Assembly: GCF_902493215.1 (NCBI RefSeq)
Contig: NZ_CABUOL010000003.1
Coordinates: 170,263-234,262, forward strand
Length of the DNA: 64,000 nt
Source: an uncultured Mediterranea sp.
GTDB lineage: Bacteria; Bacteroidota; Bacteroidia; Bacteroidales; Bacteroidaceae
Reading direction: 5' to 3'
This document shows positions 42,128 to 50,128 of the stretch, piece after piece. The position numbers and the translations under genes are program-made. Under the pieces are notes generated by a model, which saw nothing but the letters and a program-made list of their open reading frames with translations, was not told the origin of the DNA and did no database searches. Each line of letters begins with the position of its first letter. Positions within the stretch are counted from its first letter, which is position 1.

Positions 42128-42202
42128 CGGGGTGTAGCTCAGCCCGGTTAGAGTACGCGTCTGGGGGGCGTGTGGTCGCTGGTTCGAATCCAGTCACCCC
42201 GA
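42128..42202 (+). tRNA. tRNA-Pro (anticodon GGG)
   Basis: A 75-base cloverleaf: acceptor CGGGGTG/CACCCCG with discriminator A, D arm GCTC-AGCCCGGTTA-GAGT, anticodon loop CTGGGGG giving GGG, and T arm with GGTTCGAATCC. It starts with C pairing to G, as tRNA-Pro does. The 3' CCA is not encoded. A terminator-like hairpin follows. Confidence 0.95.
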
Positions 42203-42206
42203 CTGG

Positions 42207-42248
42207 TGAAAAGCATTGATAATCTGATGATTGTTGATGCTTTTTTGT
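42207..42248 (+). terminator. Terminator-like hairpin after tRNA-Pro
   Basis: AAAGCAT (near 42208) and ATGCTTT (near 42237) form a 7-base stem around a loop of about 20 bases, followed by a run of T. It probably ends the tRNA transcript. Confidence 0.5.
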
Positions 42249-42273
42249 TTTTATATAGCTCATATAGCTATAG

Positions 42274-42409
42274 CGGTTGACGCTGTGGTTGACGCGAAAA
42301 GTCGGATCAACGTAAAAACCTGAGGGATTCGTTGATCAAGCATAAATTTTAGCCAGCCTGAACAAGAAGAAAGCCTTATCGGTTGACGCTGTAGCTGACG
42401 CGAAAAGTC
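42274..42409. repeat. Pair of direct repeats GGTTGACGCTGT...GACGCGAAAAGTC
   Basis: Two copies of a 30-base sequence (from 42274 and 42380), differing at about three positions and 106 bases apart, just downstream of tRNA-Pro. No integrase gene is nearby. The stretch holds no gene. Confidence 0.55.
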
Positions 42410-42440
42410 AACCAAAAGTCAAACTGTAACAATCCCTTTC

Positions 42441-42552
42441 TTTAAGCTGGGCAAAGCAATCGTTTAAGCTGGAGAAAGCAGTCGTTTAAGCTGGGAAAAG
42501 CATTGCTTTAAGCTGGGTAAACGACTGCTTTAAGCTGGGCAAAGAAACGGTT
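42441..42552. repeat. Array of TTTAAGCTGGGCAAAGC units
   Basis: Five units of about 20 bases with the words tttaagctgggcaaagc, tttaagctggagaaagc, tttaagctgggaaaagc and so on, with variable 3-5-base joints. Single units of the same type occur at 7079-7170 and 62105-62190. Confidence 0.7.
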
Positions 42553-42565
42553 ATCCCCGACCGGC

Positions 42566-44857
42566 TCAATAACCGAAGCGCGACGTGTCTACATCCTTAT
42601 GCTCCTTTGCCTTGTAGCCACCGAATTTATAGGTAAACGACAGGGAGAAGAAACGGCTGTCCGCATGCTGGTTTATTTCGAAACGCTGCCCTCTGTCGTT
42701 CACACGGGCATCGGGCGTCGCGCTGTTGAACAGGTCGTTGCCCGTCAGCCGGACTTCGGCTTTCTTGTCGGCAGAAGTCCATTTCAGTCCGGCATCGACT
42801 TTCCAGATGGAGGACAAATCATAATTTCCCTGAACGGAGGGGCTGACGTACAGGCCGTTCAGTTCCAGACTGATGGCAGGCTTGGAGGACAGGCGGAAGG
42901 TATTGTTCAGCATCACGACTTCTCTCCAAACGCAGTTGTCGAAACCGATGGCATGATAGTCCCGACAGACGTCCCTGAAATAGGAGCCGTCCAGCGTGAG
43001 GCGGGAGTTCCAAAAGCTGCCGACCGTGAAGGGCAGTATCACCGAAAGGCCAAAGTTCTGTTCGTAGTCGTAATTCACCGTCTGATAAATCATCGTCAGT
43101 TCGTCGGGGCTTTGGTAGGCCAACTGGGCGAACAAGTCTTTTACATGAGTATAGTACAGGCTGAAGATATATTTGCTTTTCAGTATATAGGTCAGGTCGG
43201 CGGTATAGTCCGTCGAGGGGCGCAGGGCGGGATTGCCCACGACTTTGGCATAGCCGTTGAGGTAACTCGTGGCGTCTTGCATACTCCAATAGTTGGGATA
43301 AGCCTTGTCTGATGAAAAAGAGAATTGGAAGATGTGCGAAGCCGAAGGCACATAGTTCAATTGCAGGGAGGGATAGACAGCCCACCGGTCGTAACCGGCC
43401 AGGCAGTAATATTCCCCGGCCACAGACAAAGAGAACGACAGACACTCGCCAAAGGCTTTCTCCAGTCCGGCATAGAAGTTGTAAGTCCGTTCGTCCAGTT
43501 CCGTATCCGAGTTCAGTGATGACATGTCTTCTCCTTCCTGAGAGTGATAGAACTGGGAACTTTTCTCGTTGGCAAAAGAAAAGTTGATACCGTAGTTCAG
43601 GCTCCAATCCTGTGGCAGGGTGTGCGTCTGGCCTGCATAGACATTCCAGCGGTTGATGTGCTGGCGGCTGTCGGCCAAAAACTCCTGCCCGACACGACCT
43701 GCCCGATTGCTGAACTCCTGCACGCTCGGATAGGAATAACAGGTATAATCCAGCCCGACATTCATCCCCCAACGTGCCGTATAGTCGAGGTTGAAGTTGT
43801 GCATCTGTTCGTCTCCCTTTCGGACGTTGGACGACTCCGACAAGGAGCCTGTTGAGTTTTCAACCGTCTTGATGTTGGGAGTGACAGCGGCCGTATAGGC
43901 CATATTCAAATGATCGTTTTCCGTTATTTGATAATCCAAAGAGGTACGGATGTTATGGGTCAGATTTCTCCTCAAGCCGGTGTTGTATTGCTCCACCTCG
44001 TGTACCACGCCGCCCAGCGTATGGTGGGAGATGAAATCGTACCCCGTCCGCCGTCTGGTATAGTCGGCCGCATAGAGCACATCCGCCGTCACCTTCCGCT
44101 TTCCGAAAGAAAGGCTCATGCGACCGTTGCCCTGTGCATAGCGGGCTTGAGTAAAGTCGGCTCCAACTTCTCCACGCAGGAAAGGTTCCTCGGACTTCCG
44201 ATTCTTCAGCACCAGATTGATGACCGCCCCTCGTACACGGTACTTGGCCGGTGCGCTGTACATCACTTCCGCCTTCTCCACGTTGCTCACAGGCGTACTC
44301 TTCAGCAGATTGGCCAGTTGTTCGCCCGACATGGACGACGGGCGCCCGTTCAACACCACCGTCACGCTTCCTGCTCCAATCAAGCCAAGACTTCCGCCCT
44401 GCTCCAAGACTCCGGGCAGGCGGGTCAAGACTTCGTAAGCGTTGCCTGCCGTCGTCTTTTCGGCCAGAGCTTCCACGTCGTAGGTCAGGGCGCCGTTCTC
44501 CGCCTTCACCAGGGGACGTTCAGCACTGACCACCACTTCGCTCAAGGCATAGGTATCCTGTTCGTCCATCGTCACCACACCCATATCACCTGCCGCGTCA
44601 TAGTCCTTCACCACACTCTTGTAGAGCAGGTGCTGGAAAATCAGGCGATACCGTTTCAACGCCCGATGGAACACAAAACATCCCAATGAATCAGTGGTCA
44701 CACCGTCGACAAACACGGAGTCCGGCGTCTGCATGACCACCGTCGCACCCTCTATCGGCTGCCGGTCCTTATCCGTCACACGTCCTTTTACCTCCTGCGC
44801 AGCCAAGCGGGTGGCTGCCACCATCAAACTTACTGTCAGAATTACAATCTGTTTCAT
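42566..44857 (-). CDS. Outer-membrane beta-barrel protein (OMP_b-brl_3 type)
   Basis: 763 residues from MKQIVILTVSLMVAATRLAAQ. After the signal peptide comes a carboxypeptidase-type regulatory domain (VKGRVTDKDRQPIEGATVV), then a plug domain (LTRLPGVLEQGGSLGLIG) and a barrel of about 570 residues ending in an aromatic strand (FSLSFTYKFGGYK). Its start is divergent from a kinase/regulator pair at 45011-47052. The family includes two-component-controlled transporters and receptors, so this pair may control it. Substrate unknown. Confidence 0.85.
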   Translation of the reverse strand: MKQIVILTVSLMVAATRLAAQEVKGRVTDKDRQPIEGATVVMQTPDSVFVDGVTTDSLGCFVFHRALKRYRLIFQHLLYKSVVKDYDAAGDMGVVTMDEQDTYALSEVVVSAERPLVKAENGALTYDVEALAEKTTAGNAYEVLTRLPGVLEQGGSLGLIGAGSVTVVLNGRPSSMSGEQLANLLKSTPVSNVEKAEVMYSAPAKYRVRGAVINLVLKNRKSEEPFLRGEVGADFTQARYAQGNGRMSLSFGKRKVTADVLYAADYTRRRTGYDFISHHTLGGVVHEVEQYNTGLRRNLTHNIRTSLDYQITENDHLNMAYTAAVTPNIKTVENSTGSLSESSNVRKGDEQMHNFNLDYTARWGMNVGLDYTCYSYPSVQEFSNRAGRVGQEFLADSRQHINRWNVYAGQTHTLPQDWSLNYGINFSFANEKSSQFYHSQEGEDMSSLNSDTELDERTYNFYAGLEKAFGECLSFSLSVAGEYYCLAGYDRWAVYPSLQLNYVPSASHIFQFSFSSDKAYPNYWSMQDATSYLNGYAKVVGNPALRPSTDYTADLTYILKSKYIFSLYYTHVKDLFAQLAYQSPDELTMIYQTVNYDYEQNFGLSVILPFTVGSFWNSRLTLDGSYFRDVCRDYHAIGFDNCVWREVVMLNNTFRLSSKPAISLELNGLYVSPSVQGNYDLSSIWKVDAGLKWTSADKKAEVRLTGNDLFNSATPDARVNDRGQRFEINQHADSRFFSLSFTYKFGGYKAKEHKDVDTSRFGY

Positions 44858-44983
44858 AAAGCATTCATTCTTTTTGTTTTCATGCCGCAAAGTAACGGCC
44901 TTTATGTCAGAAAGCAGGTTATGGCCCCGTTATGCTTTCCTTATATTATTGTTAGAAAACGCCCGATTGTTAAGAGATTGTTA

Positions 44984-44991
44984 TATCTTTG
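44984..44991 (+). promoter_or_regulatory. Promoter, -7 box TATCTTTG
   Basis: TAnnTTTG match 19 bases before the ATG of the kinase gene at 45011. Confidence 0.65.
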
Positions 44992-45010
44992 CCGACAAAT
45001 CGAGTCACTT

Positions 45011-46354
45011 ATGCCCGGCAAATACATCAAAATAGTCACCTTTCTGAGTCTGATTGTCATCGTGGCCATCCAAGGCTCATGGCTGGCCCACACCTACCGG
45101 CTGATAGAGGCGGAACTGCTGCAAGTCGGTAACCGTCTGTTCCCGCAGGCCGTTGTGGACGAGGCCAAGACACGTCTCGACCGGCTAAGCGACACCCAAG
45201 GCGAAGACATCACCCTCAGCTTCTCTACGAATTTCGACTACCAACAGGAAATCGACCAGACGCTGTTCGAGTATCTGACGGTACTTACCAACGATTACGC
45301 CGATTCGGTCTATCACTCGTCCATCTCCCTGCCGCTGGCCGACTCCATCTTCACAGCCCGTCTGGCGCAAGAAGGGTATCAGGCCCAGGTAAAATGCCAA
45401 CTGGTCGACTCCCTGGACGTCCCCCTTCAGGAAGAGGAGGCTTCTGCCTGGCACCATCCGTTCAAGACACTCCGGACCAATCCAGTCTATCTGAACAGGG
45501 AACATACGCAAGCCGTGCGAGCCACCATCCTGAACCCTTATTGGATTGCCTTCCGGCAGATGGGCGTCCTGCTCGTGGCCACCGCCCTGCTACTGGTCTT
45601 TGTAGCCGGATGCATCGTCTATCAGGTACGCATCATCATCCGCCAGAACCGGATAGCCCGCCTGCGGCAGGACTTCACCTACGCCATGATCCACGACATG
45701 AAGACGCCCATCACCACCATCTCCATGACCGGGCATACACTGGAAAGCGGCCTGCTGGACCAGAACCCCGAACTGAAGAAACAGTACTTCGCCATCCTGC
45801 ACGAAGAGAGTGCCCACCTGCTCGGCCTGTCCGAAAAGATTCTGACCATCGCCAAGCTGGAGCAGTCGCGCCTGAAGCTGGCGCAGGAACCGGTCAACCT
45901 CCCCACCCTGTTCGACGAGCTGACGCAGAAATACCGTGTCCAGACCGACAAGGAGGTGACCCTTGAAACCCATTGCCCCGACTCCCTGCTGGTGACGGCC
46001 GATGCCGAATACCTGAAGGAGGCCCTCGGCAACCTGATAGACAATTCGCTGAAGTATTCCGACGAACGTGTCACCATCCGCCTCTCTGCCGAGGAACAGA
46101 ACCGCCACATCCTCATCCGGGTGTGGGACAACGGCTGGGGCATCCCGCTGAAACAGCAGAAGCACATCTTCGAGAAGTTCGACCGCGGCGGGCTGGAATA
46201 CAAAAAGGAGAAGAAAGTGTCCGGCTTCGGCCTGGGTCTGAACTTTGTCCACAAAGTCATCACGGCCATGGGCGGAAGCGTTTCGGTAAACAGTATAGAG
46301 GGCAAGTTCAGCGAATTCACGCTGACGCTGCCCGTTCCAAACGAGAAACTATGA
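45011..46354 (+). CDS. Sensor histidine kinase
   Basis: 447 residues from MPGKYIKIVTFLSLIVIVAIQ, placed by the promoter at 44984. Two membrane segments (residues about 7-25 and 185-210) flank a periplasmic sensor of about 160 residues. The HisKA motif is HDMKTPITTISM; the ATPase has NLIDNSLKYS, VWDNGWGIP and GFGLGLNFVHK. It is co-transcribed with the response regulator (ATGA overlap) and divergent from the outer-membrane barrel gene. Confidence 0.92.
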   Translation: MPGKYIKIVTFLSLIVIVAIQGSWLAHTYRLIEAELLQVGNRLFPQAVVDEAKTRLDRLSDTQGEDITLSFSTNFDYQQEIDQTLFEYLTVLTNDYADSVYHSSISLPLADSIFTARLAQEGYQAQVKCQLVDSLDVPLQEEEASAWHHPFKTLRTNPVYLNREHTQAVRATILNPYWIAFRQMGVLLVATALLLVFVAGCIVYQVRIIIRQNRIARLRQDFTYAMIHDMKTPITTISMTGHTLESGLLDQNPELKKQYFAILHEESAHLLGLSEKILTIAKLEQSRLKLAQEPVNLPTLFDELTQKYRVQTDKEVTLETHCPDSLLVTADAEYLKEALGNLIDNSLKYSDERVTIRLSAEEQNRHILIRVWDNGWGIPLKQQKHIFEKFDRGGLEYKKEKKVSGFGLGLNFVHKVITAMGGSVSVNSIEGKFSEFTLTLPVPNEKL

Positions 46355-47052
46355 TAAGAGTATTGCTGGTAGAAGACGACAAGAACCTCTGCTTCATCCT
46401 GAAGAGCAGCCTGGAGCAGATGATAGGCGGTTACGAAGTGACCACCGCCCCCAACGGCCGGGAGGGGCTGGAACTGCTGGAGCAAAAGGTGTTCGACGTG
46501 ATTGTGTCCGACGTAGAGATGCCGGTCATGGACGGCATGACCATGGTGCAGCACATCCGCCGGCGCCATCCCCGGCTGGCCATCATCTTCATCACGGGAC
46601 TGACGACGGCACGCGACGTCATCAACGGCTACCAGTCGGGCGCGGACTTCTACATCAAGAAGCCTTTCCTGCCCGAAGAGCTGAATGCCCACATCCAGGC
46701 CGTGCTGAAAATGAAACAGAGTGCACCCGCCCCGCAAACCGAAGAAGCTCCCAAGGAAGAAGAATATGCCATCGGCAGCTACCGCTTCCTGCCCTTGCAA
46801 CACCAGCTCTGCCACGGCACGGATCGCCAGGCACTGACGCCCAAAGAAGCGAAAATACTCGAAATGCTCTGCCGTCGGAAAGGACAGGTGGTCCGGCGCG
46901 ACGACATCCTGACCGCCGTATGGGAAACGGCCGACTTCTACTCCTCGCGTAGCCTGGACGTTTTCATCACCAAGCTCCGCAAGTATCTAGCCCAAGACCC
47001 CGCCATCTCACTCAAATCGCTGAAAGGTGTCGGCGTCTGTCTGGAAGACTAA
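46351..47052 (+). CDS. OmpR-type response regulator
   Basis: 233 residues, starting in the stop of the kinase gene. The receiver domain shows LLVEDDK (acidic pocket), phospho-acceptor Asp in VSDVEMP and Lys in YIKKPF. A Pro/Glu-rich linker (APAPQTEEAPKEEE) joins it to a C-terminal winged helix (LTPKEAKILEMLCRRKGQVVRRDDIL). Probable target: the divergent outer-membrane barrel gene at 42566-44857. Confidence 0.92.
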   Translation: MIRVLLVEDDKNLCFILKSSLEQMIGGYEVTTAPNGREGLELLEQKVFDVIVSDVEMPVMDGMTMVQHIRRRHPRLAIIFITGLTTARDVINGYQSGADFYIKKPFLPEELNAHIQAVLKMKQSAPAPQTEEAPKEEEYAIGSYRFLPLQHQLCHGTDRQALTPKEAKILEMLCRRKGQVVRRDDILTAVWETADFYSSRSLDVFITKLRKYLAQDPAISLKSLKGVGVCLED

Positions 47053-47068
47053 GCCTCATCGCCCTCCC

Positions 47069-47200
47069 ACGAAGCACGGCATGAGGGTGTGACGCAGTGC
47101 TTCATCACCCCCTAACGAAGCACTTCCTGACACCCTGACGAAGCACCGTGTCAGAGGGTCACGAAGCACCGTGTCAGGAAGGCAGAAAGCACGGAGTCCG
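47069..47200. repeat. GAAGCACGGCGTCA repeat array 2
   Basis: Six or seven degenerate units (for example cacgaagcacggcatgaggg, ctgacgaagcaccgtgtcag) between the regulator gene and the convergent EFR1 gene. The units resemble arrays at 14377-14487 and 56958-57095. Confidence 0.65.
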
Positions 47201-47207
47201 CACACCT

Positions 47208-48014
47208 CTATTTACAGGGACAGGTATAGTAGCCTTTGCCCCGGGTTTTCGAGCCGTAGGCTATGGCATGCGTGGGGCAATAGTGATAGCAGGCCAGGCA
47301 GTTGAGACACCGGCCGTGCCAGACGGGCATATGCTTGCCCTCACGCTGGGGGTGCACAGCCGTCAGCGTGATGTTGCCCACGGGACAGGCCTCCACACAA
47401 CGGCCGCAACCGATACAGGCCTCCGCATCGGCACGGAACGCCTTGTCCGACGTCATGAAGCGGGCGAACAGCGGATAGACCACGCCGGTCTTCAGCCCCG
47501 GCAACGTGCCCCGCCAGGTAAAGTCGCCACGTACCCCTGCCCTGATTTGCTCCGCCACTTGCCGGACGGCACCCGGAGCGGCATCCAGCTTGCGGTCGCG
47601 CACCTCGGCACGGTCCACATCAAAGCCGGGAAAGAGGACATACGTGTTGGGCATGAACACCGTGAAGCCGGCATCAGCCTGTAGTCCTGCCCTACTCACC
47701 GTTTCGCTCCACATGCGGTACAGGCGGCCTGCGTCATCGCCACAGGTTGCCAGCAGGCCGACGTAGTTCTGCCCGGGCACATAGCCCTGCACGTCCATCG
47801 ACGCCAGCACGTCCGCCAGATACTTGGGCAATCCCCACGAATGCACGGGGAAGACGAAGAGCAGCGGCTCGCCACCGGCCAGCGTCACCGTCAGCCGTTC
47901 CGCCCCCGGCCTCATGTACGGGCCCATATCCATCACCGGCTGGCCGTCCAATTCCCTAGCCAGCAGAGCCGCCACATAGCGACTGTTTCCTGTTGCTGAA
48001 AAATAGAGTATCAT
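47208..48014 (-). CDS. EFR1 family ferredoxin-flavodoxin protein
   Basis: 268 residues. Residues 1 to about 140 are flavodoxin-like (MILYFSATGNSRYVA with the STGN-like FMN loop, FVFPVHSWGLPKYL). Residues about 195-260 carry two 4Fe-4S clusters (CIGCGRCVEACPVGNI and CLNCLACYHYCPTHAI). This fused domain order is that of EFR1 proteins, which transfer electrons to unknown partners. The promoter is likely the -7 box at 48071-48078. Confidence 0.9.
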   Translation of the reverse strand: MILYFSATGNSRYVAALLARELDGQPVMDMGPYMRPGAERLTVTLAGGEPLLFVFPVHSWGLPKYLADVLASMDVQGYVPGQNYVGLLATCGDDAGRLYRMWSETVSRAGLQADAGFTVFMPNTYVLFPGFDVDRAEVRDRKLDAAPGAVRQVAEQIRAGVRGDFTWRGTLPGLKTGVVYPLFARFMTSDKAFRADAEACIGCGRCVEACPVGNITLTAVHPQREGKHMPVWHGRCLNCLACYHYCPTHAIAYGSKTRGKGYYTCPCK

Positions 48015-48070
48015 AACGTTTCTATAACAACGATGCGCCCCGTTCGTTCATCGGGCGGGGCTTCTGTCGG

Positions 48071-48078
48071 CAAAAATA
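48071..48078 (-). promoter_or_regulatory. Promoter, -7 box TATTTTTG (minus strand)
   Basis: TAnnTTTG match 56 bases upstream of the EFR1 gene. Confidence 0.55.
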
Positions 48079-48186
48079 AGGATTAATCCGCTCTGTCCGT
48101 GCAAACCGCCTCAAGAAAAAGGTCACCATCGGCCGTTTGCCAACAAAAAACGTCCACAAATGCGTCGCGTTGTTCCTTTCTTTCAC

Positions 48187-48194
48187 TATTTTTG
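48187..48194 (+). promoter_or_regulatory. Promoter of the truncated AAA-ATPase gene, -7 box TATTTTTG
   Basis: TAnnTTTG match 29 bases before the start at 48224. The promoter is intact although the gene it served is cut short. Confidence 0.6.
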
Positions 48195-48223
48195 CAAAAA
48201 CAACCATTAATCACAGAAAAGCC

Positions 48224-48433
48224 ATGAGCAAGATTTATCCGGTAGGCATACAGAGTTTTGAAGAAATACGACGGGGAGGCTATTGCTACGTCGACAAAAC
48301 CGCCTTGATTTATCAACTGGTGAAGACTGGCAAATATTATTTCCTGAGCCGTCCTCGTCGCTTCGGCAAGAGTCTGCTCATCTCTACGCTGGAAGACTAC
48401 TTTCTGGGAAAGAAGGGGACTGGCTATATTTAA
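48224..48433 (+). pseudogene. Truncated AAA-ATPase-like/PD-(D/E)XK protein (N-terminal fragment)
   Basis: 69 codons beginning MSKIYPVGIQSFEEIRRG, with CYVDKTALIYQLVKTGKYYFLSRPRRFGKSLLISTL. This is the N-terminus and Walker A of the Bacteroidetes ATPase/nuclease family (full length near 500-550 residues). The rest is missing. The sequence turns AT-rich at about 48430, and the DUF4221 gene starts soon after, so an insertion or deletion here is likely. Confidence 0.85.
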
Positions 48434-48586
48434 ATATATTAAACAATAAATGGAATAAGATCTCAGGATATTTATTTTTCAGTTGTCCTATTGCTTTTTC
48501 TATAACCATTTAATTTATCTCTCGAATTTACATTATCATTTTATCTAAATGCTATTTGTCAGCAATTTATAACAAGAATTTTAGTT

Positions 48587-49759
48587 ATGATAAAAAACTG
48601 GATATGGATTTTTTGTATAGTCTTTCTTTGCTCATGTAGCAAAAAAGATAGAAATTATCCTTATACGCTACAAGCTGTGGATTCATTTTTGAGCTATAAT
48701 TTGGATTCGGATGTAAAGATTCCTTTGTCTGTACGTAGCTTTATGGATAATGAAGGTAAGGAATATTTGTATTTTCAGAATGGGGTTTCCCCGGAATTGT
48801 TAATATATGATATACAGAATGAGAATTTGGTGAAAAGAACTGTTTTTGAGGTGGAAGGTCAACATGCCATAAAGGGTGGTTTCTTGAATGGTTTTATGAT
48901 GACTGATTTTAATCAAATTTATATTGCAGGTTTGGCCAGTCGTGAACTTTATGAAACAGATACAACAGGTTATATCAAACAGACAAGAAGTTATGCAGAG
49001 ACTGTTGAAGGATATAAACCCGTATGCTGTTTTAAAGATAATGGTACCTTTCAGTTTATAGACGGGAAACTGTATTTGCCGCAAAGTCTTAATTGGCAGT
49101 TGGGAGAGGATGTAATTAGGGAAAGCGTGCTACTTTGCTGTATAGATACGCTGGCAGGAGATGTAAATATACTTCCCTTTAAATTTCCATTGGATGATCA
49201 TTCTATAATTAGAGGAACATCTGCATCCATTAATTCAGAATATAAATACTGTTATGATGGTCGTCGCTTTGTTTATTCTTTTGCATATATGGATAAATTG
49301 ATGGTGGTAAATCCTTTGACGTCAGAAGTTGAATATAAATCAGCTAAAAGTCAATATGCCGGTCACATAGCTCCCCCCTCTTTTCAAAATGTTGACAGCG
49401 AAACTTTACAAAGGAAAATTTGTGAATATCCAGCTTATGGGAATATAATGTATGATTCATATAACAAGGTTTATTATCGGGTGGTATATGTTCCTCAGGA
49501 GATAGACAGGGACATAAATCCTGTTTCTTTAATTCGTAGTGGACGGAAACAGTTTTCTATAATAATTCTTGATGAACAGTTCAATGTAATTGGAGAGCAT
49601 TTATTCCCACCGTATATGTATAATCCAAGATTATGTTTTATAACGGGGGGTAAATTATATATTAGTACCAGTCATATTATGAATCCCAATTACAGTGATG
49701 ATATACTAGAGTTTCAAATGATAGAACTAGTAAGAAGCAAGAGCTCGGAGAAGAAGTAA
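48587..49759 (+). CDS. DUF4221-type lipoprotein
   Basis: 390 residues with a type II signal peptide (lipobox FLCSC, about residues 13-17). The mature part is a propeller-like repeat protein (YLYFQNGVSPELLIYDIQNEN, YIAGLASRELYETD) of the kind annotated as DUF4221 in Bacteroides. It should lie at the outer membrane or surface. The gene is much more AT-rich than its neighbours and lies directly after a truncated gene, suggesting it was acquired. Role unknown. Confidence 0.8.
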   Translation: MIKNWIWIFCIVFLCSCSKKDRNYPYTLQAVDSFLSYNLDSDVKIPLSVRSFMDNEGKEYLYFQNGVSPELLIYDIQNENLVKRTVFEVEGQHAIKGGFLNGFMMTDFNQIYIAGLASRELYETDTTGYIKQTRSYAETVEGYKPVCCFKDNGTFQFIDGKLYLPQSLNWQLGEDVIRESVLLCCIDTLAGDVNILPFKFPLDDHSIIRGTSASINSEYKYCYDGRRFVYSFAYMDKLMVVNPLTSEVEYKSAKSQYAGHIAPPSFQNVDSETLQRKICEYPAYGNIMYDSYNKVYYRVVYVPQEIDRDINPVSLIRSGRKQFSIIILDEQFNVIGEHLFPPYMYNPRLCFITGGKLYISTSHIMNPNYSDDILEFQMIELVRSKSSEKK

Positions 49760-49878
49760 CTTGGAATATATTCCTATTGGAATACTGCCATAATATACAA
49801 CCGGAGAACATCGTTTCAAGTGAGTGCTTACCTTTGGGTGTATAAGTCGGTTACACAATGATATATCAGGACTAAACG

Positions 49879-50049
49879 ATGATATGTCTGACCCTATTTT
49901 TCCAGGCAACACAACCCGGCGCAGAGATACCCATGGAGGCTGCGATTAACGAGTATAATGTTTTTCATGCCCACCCGGCTGCCATCAAAAGCAAAGAGGA
50001 AGTGAAGGGAATCATTCAGAAAGTGCAGGAAAAGAATATTCGACAATAA
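49879..50049 (+). pseudogene. 56-codon fragment, origin unknown
   Basis: An open frame of 56 codons starting ATG at 49879 and ending TAA. Its latter part (NEYNVFHAHPAAIKSKEEV, IIQKVQEKNIRQ) has the look of a natural C-terminus, while the first dozen codons do not. Base composition is closer to the flanking chromosome than to the DUF4221 gene. It could be the tail of the gene whose front was lost; I cannot name the family. Confidence 0.25.
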
Positions 50050-50074
50050 TAGAGTGATATTGAATTATTAGCCC

Positions 50075-50082
50075 TACATTTG
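50075..50082 (+). promoter_or_regulatory. Promoter, -7 box TACATTTG
   Basis: TAnnTTTG match 46 bases before the transglutaminase-like gene. Confidence 0.6.
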
Positions 50083-50128
50083 CAGCCCGAACAACCTATT
50101 GACAACTACTTTTTAAACAGAACACACA

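Noticed and set aside
44984..47052. Assignment as RprX/RprY
   Set aside because: The domain order fits any kinase/regulator pair, and the receiver N-terminus does not look like RprY as I remember it.
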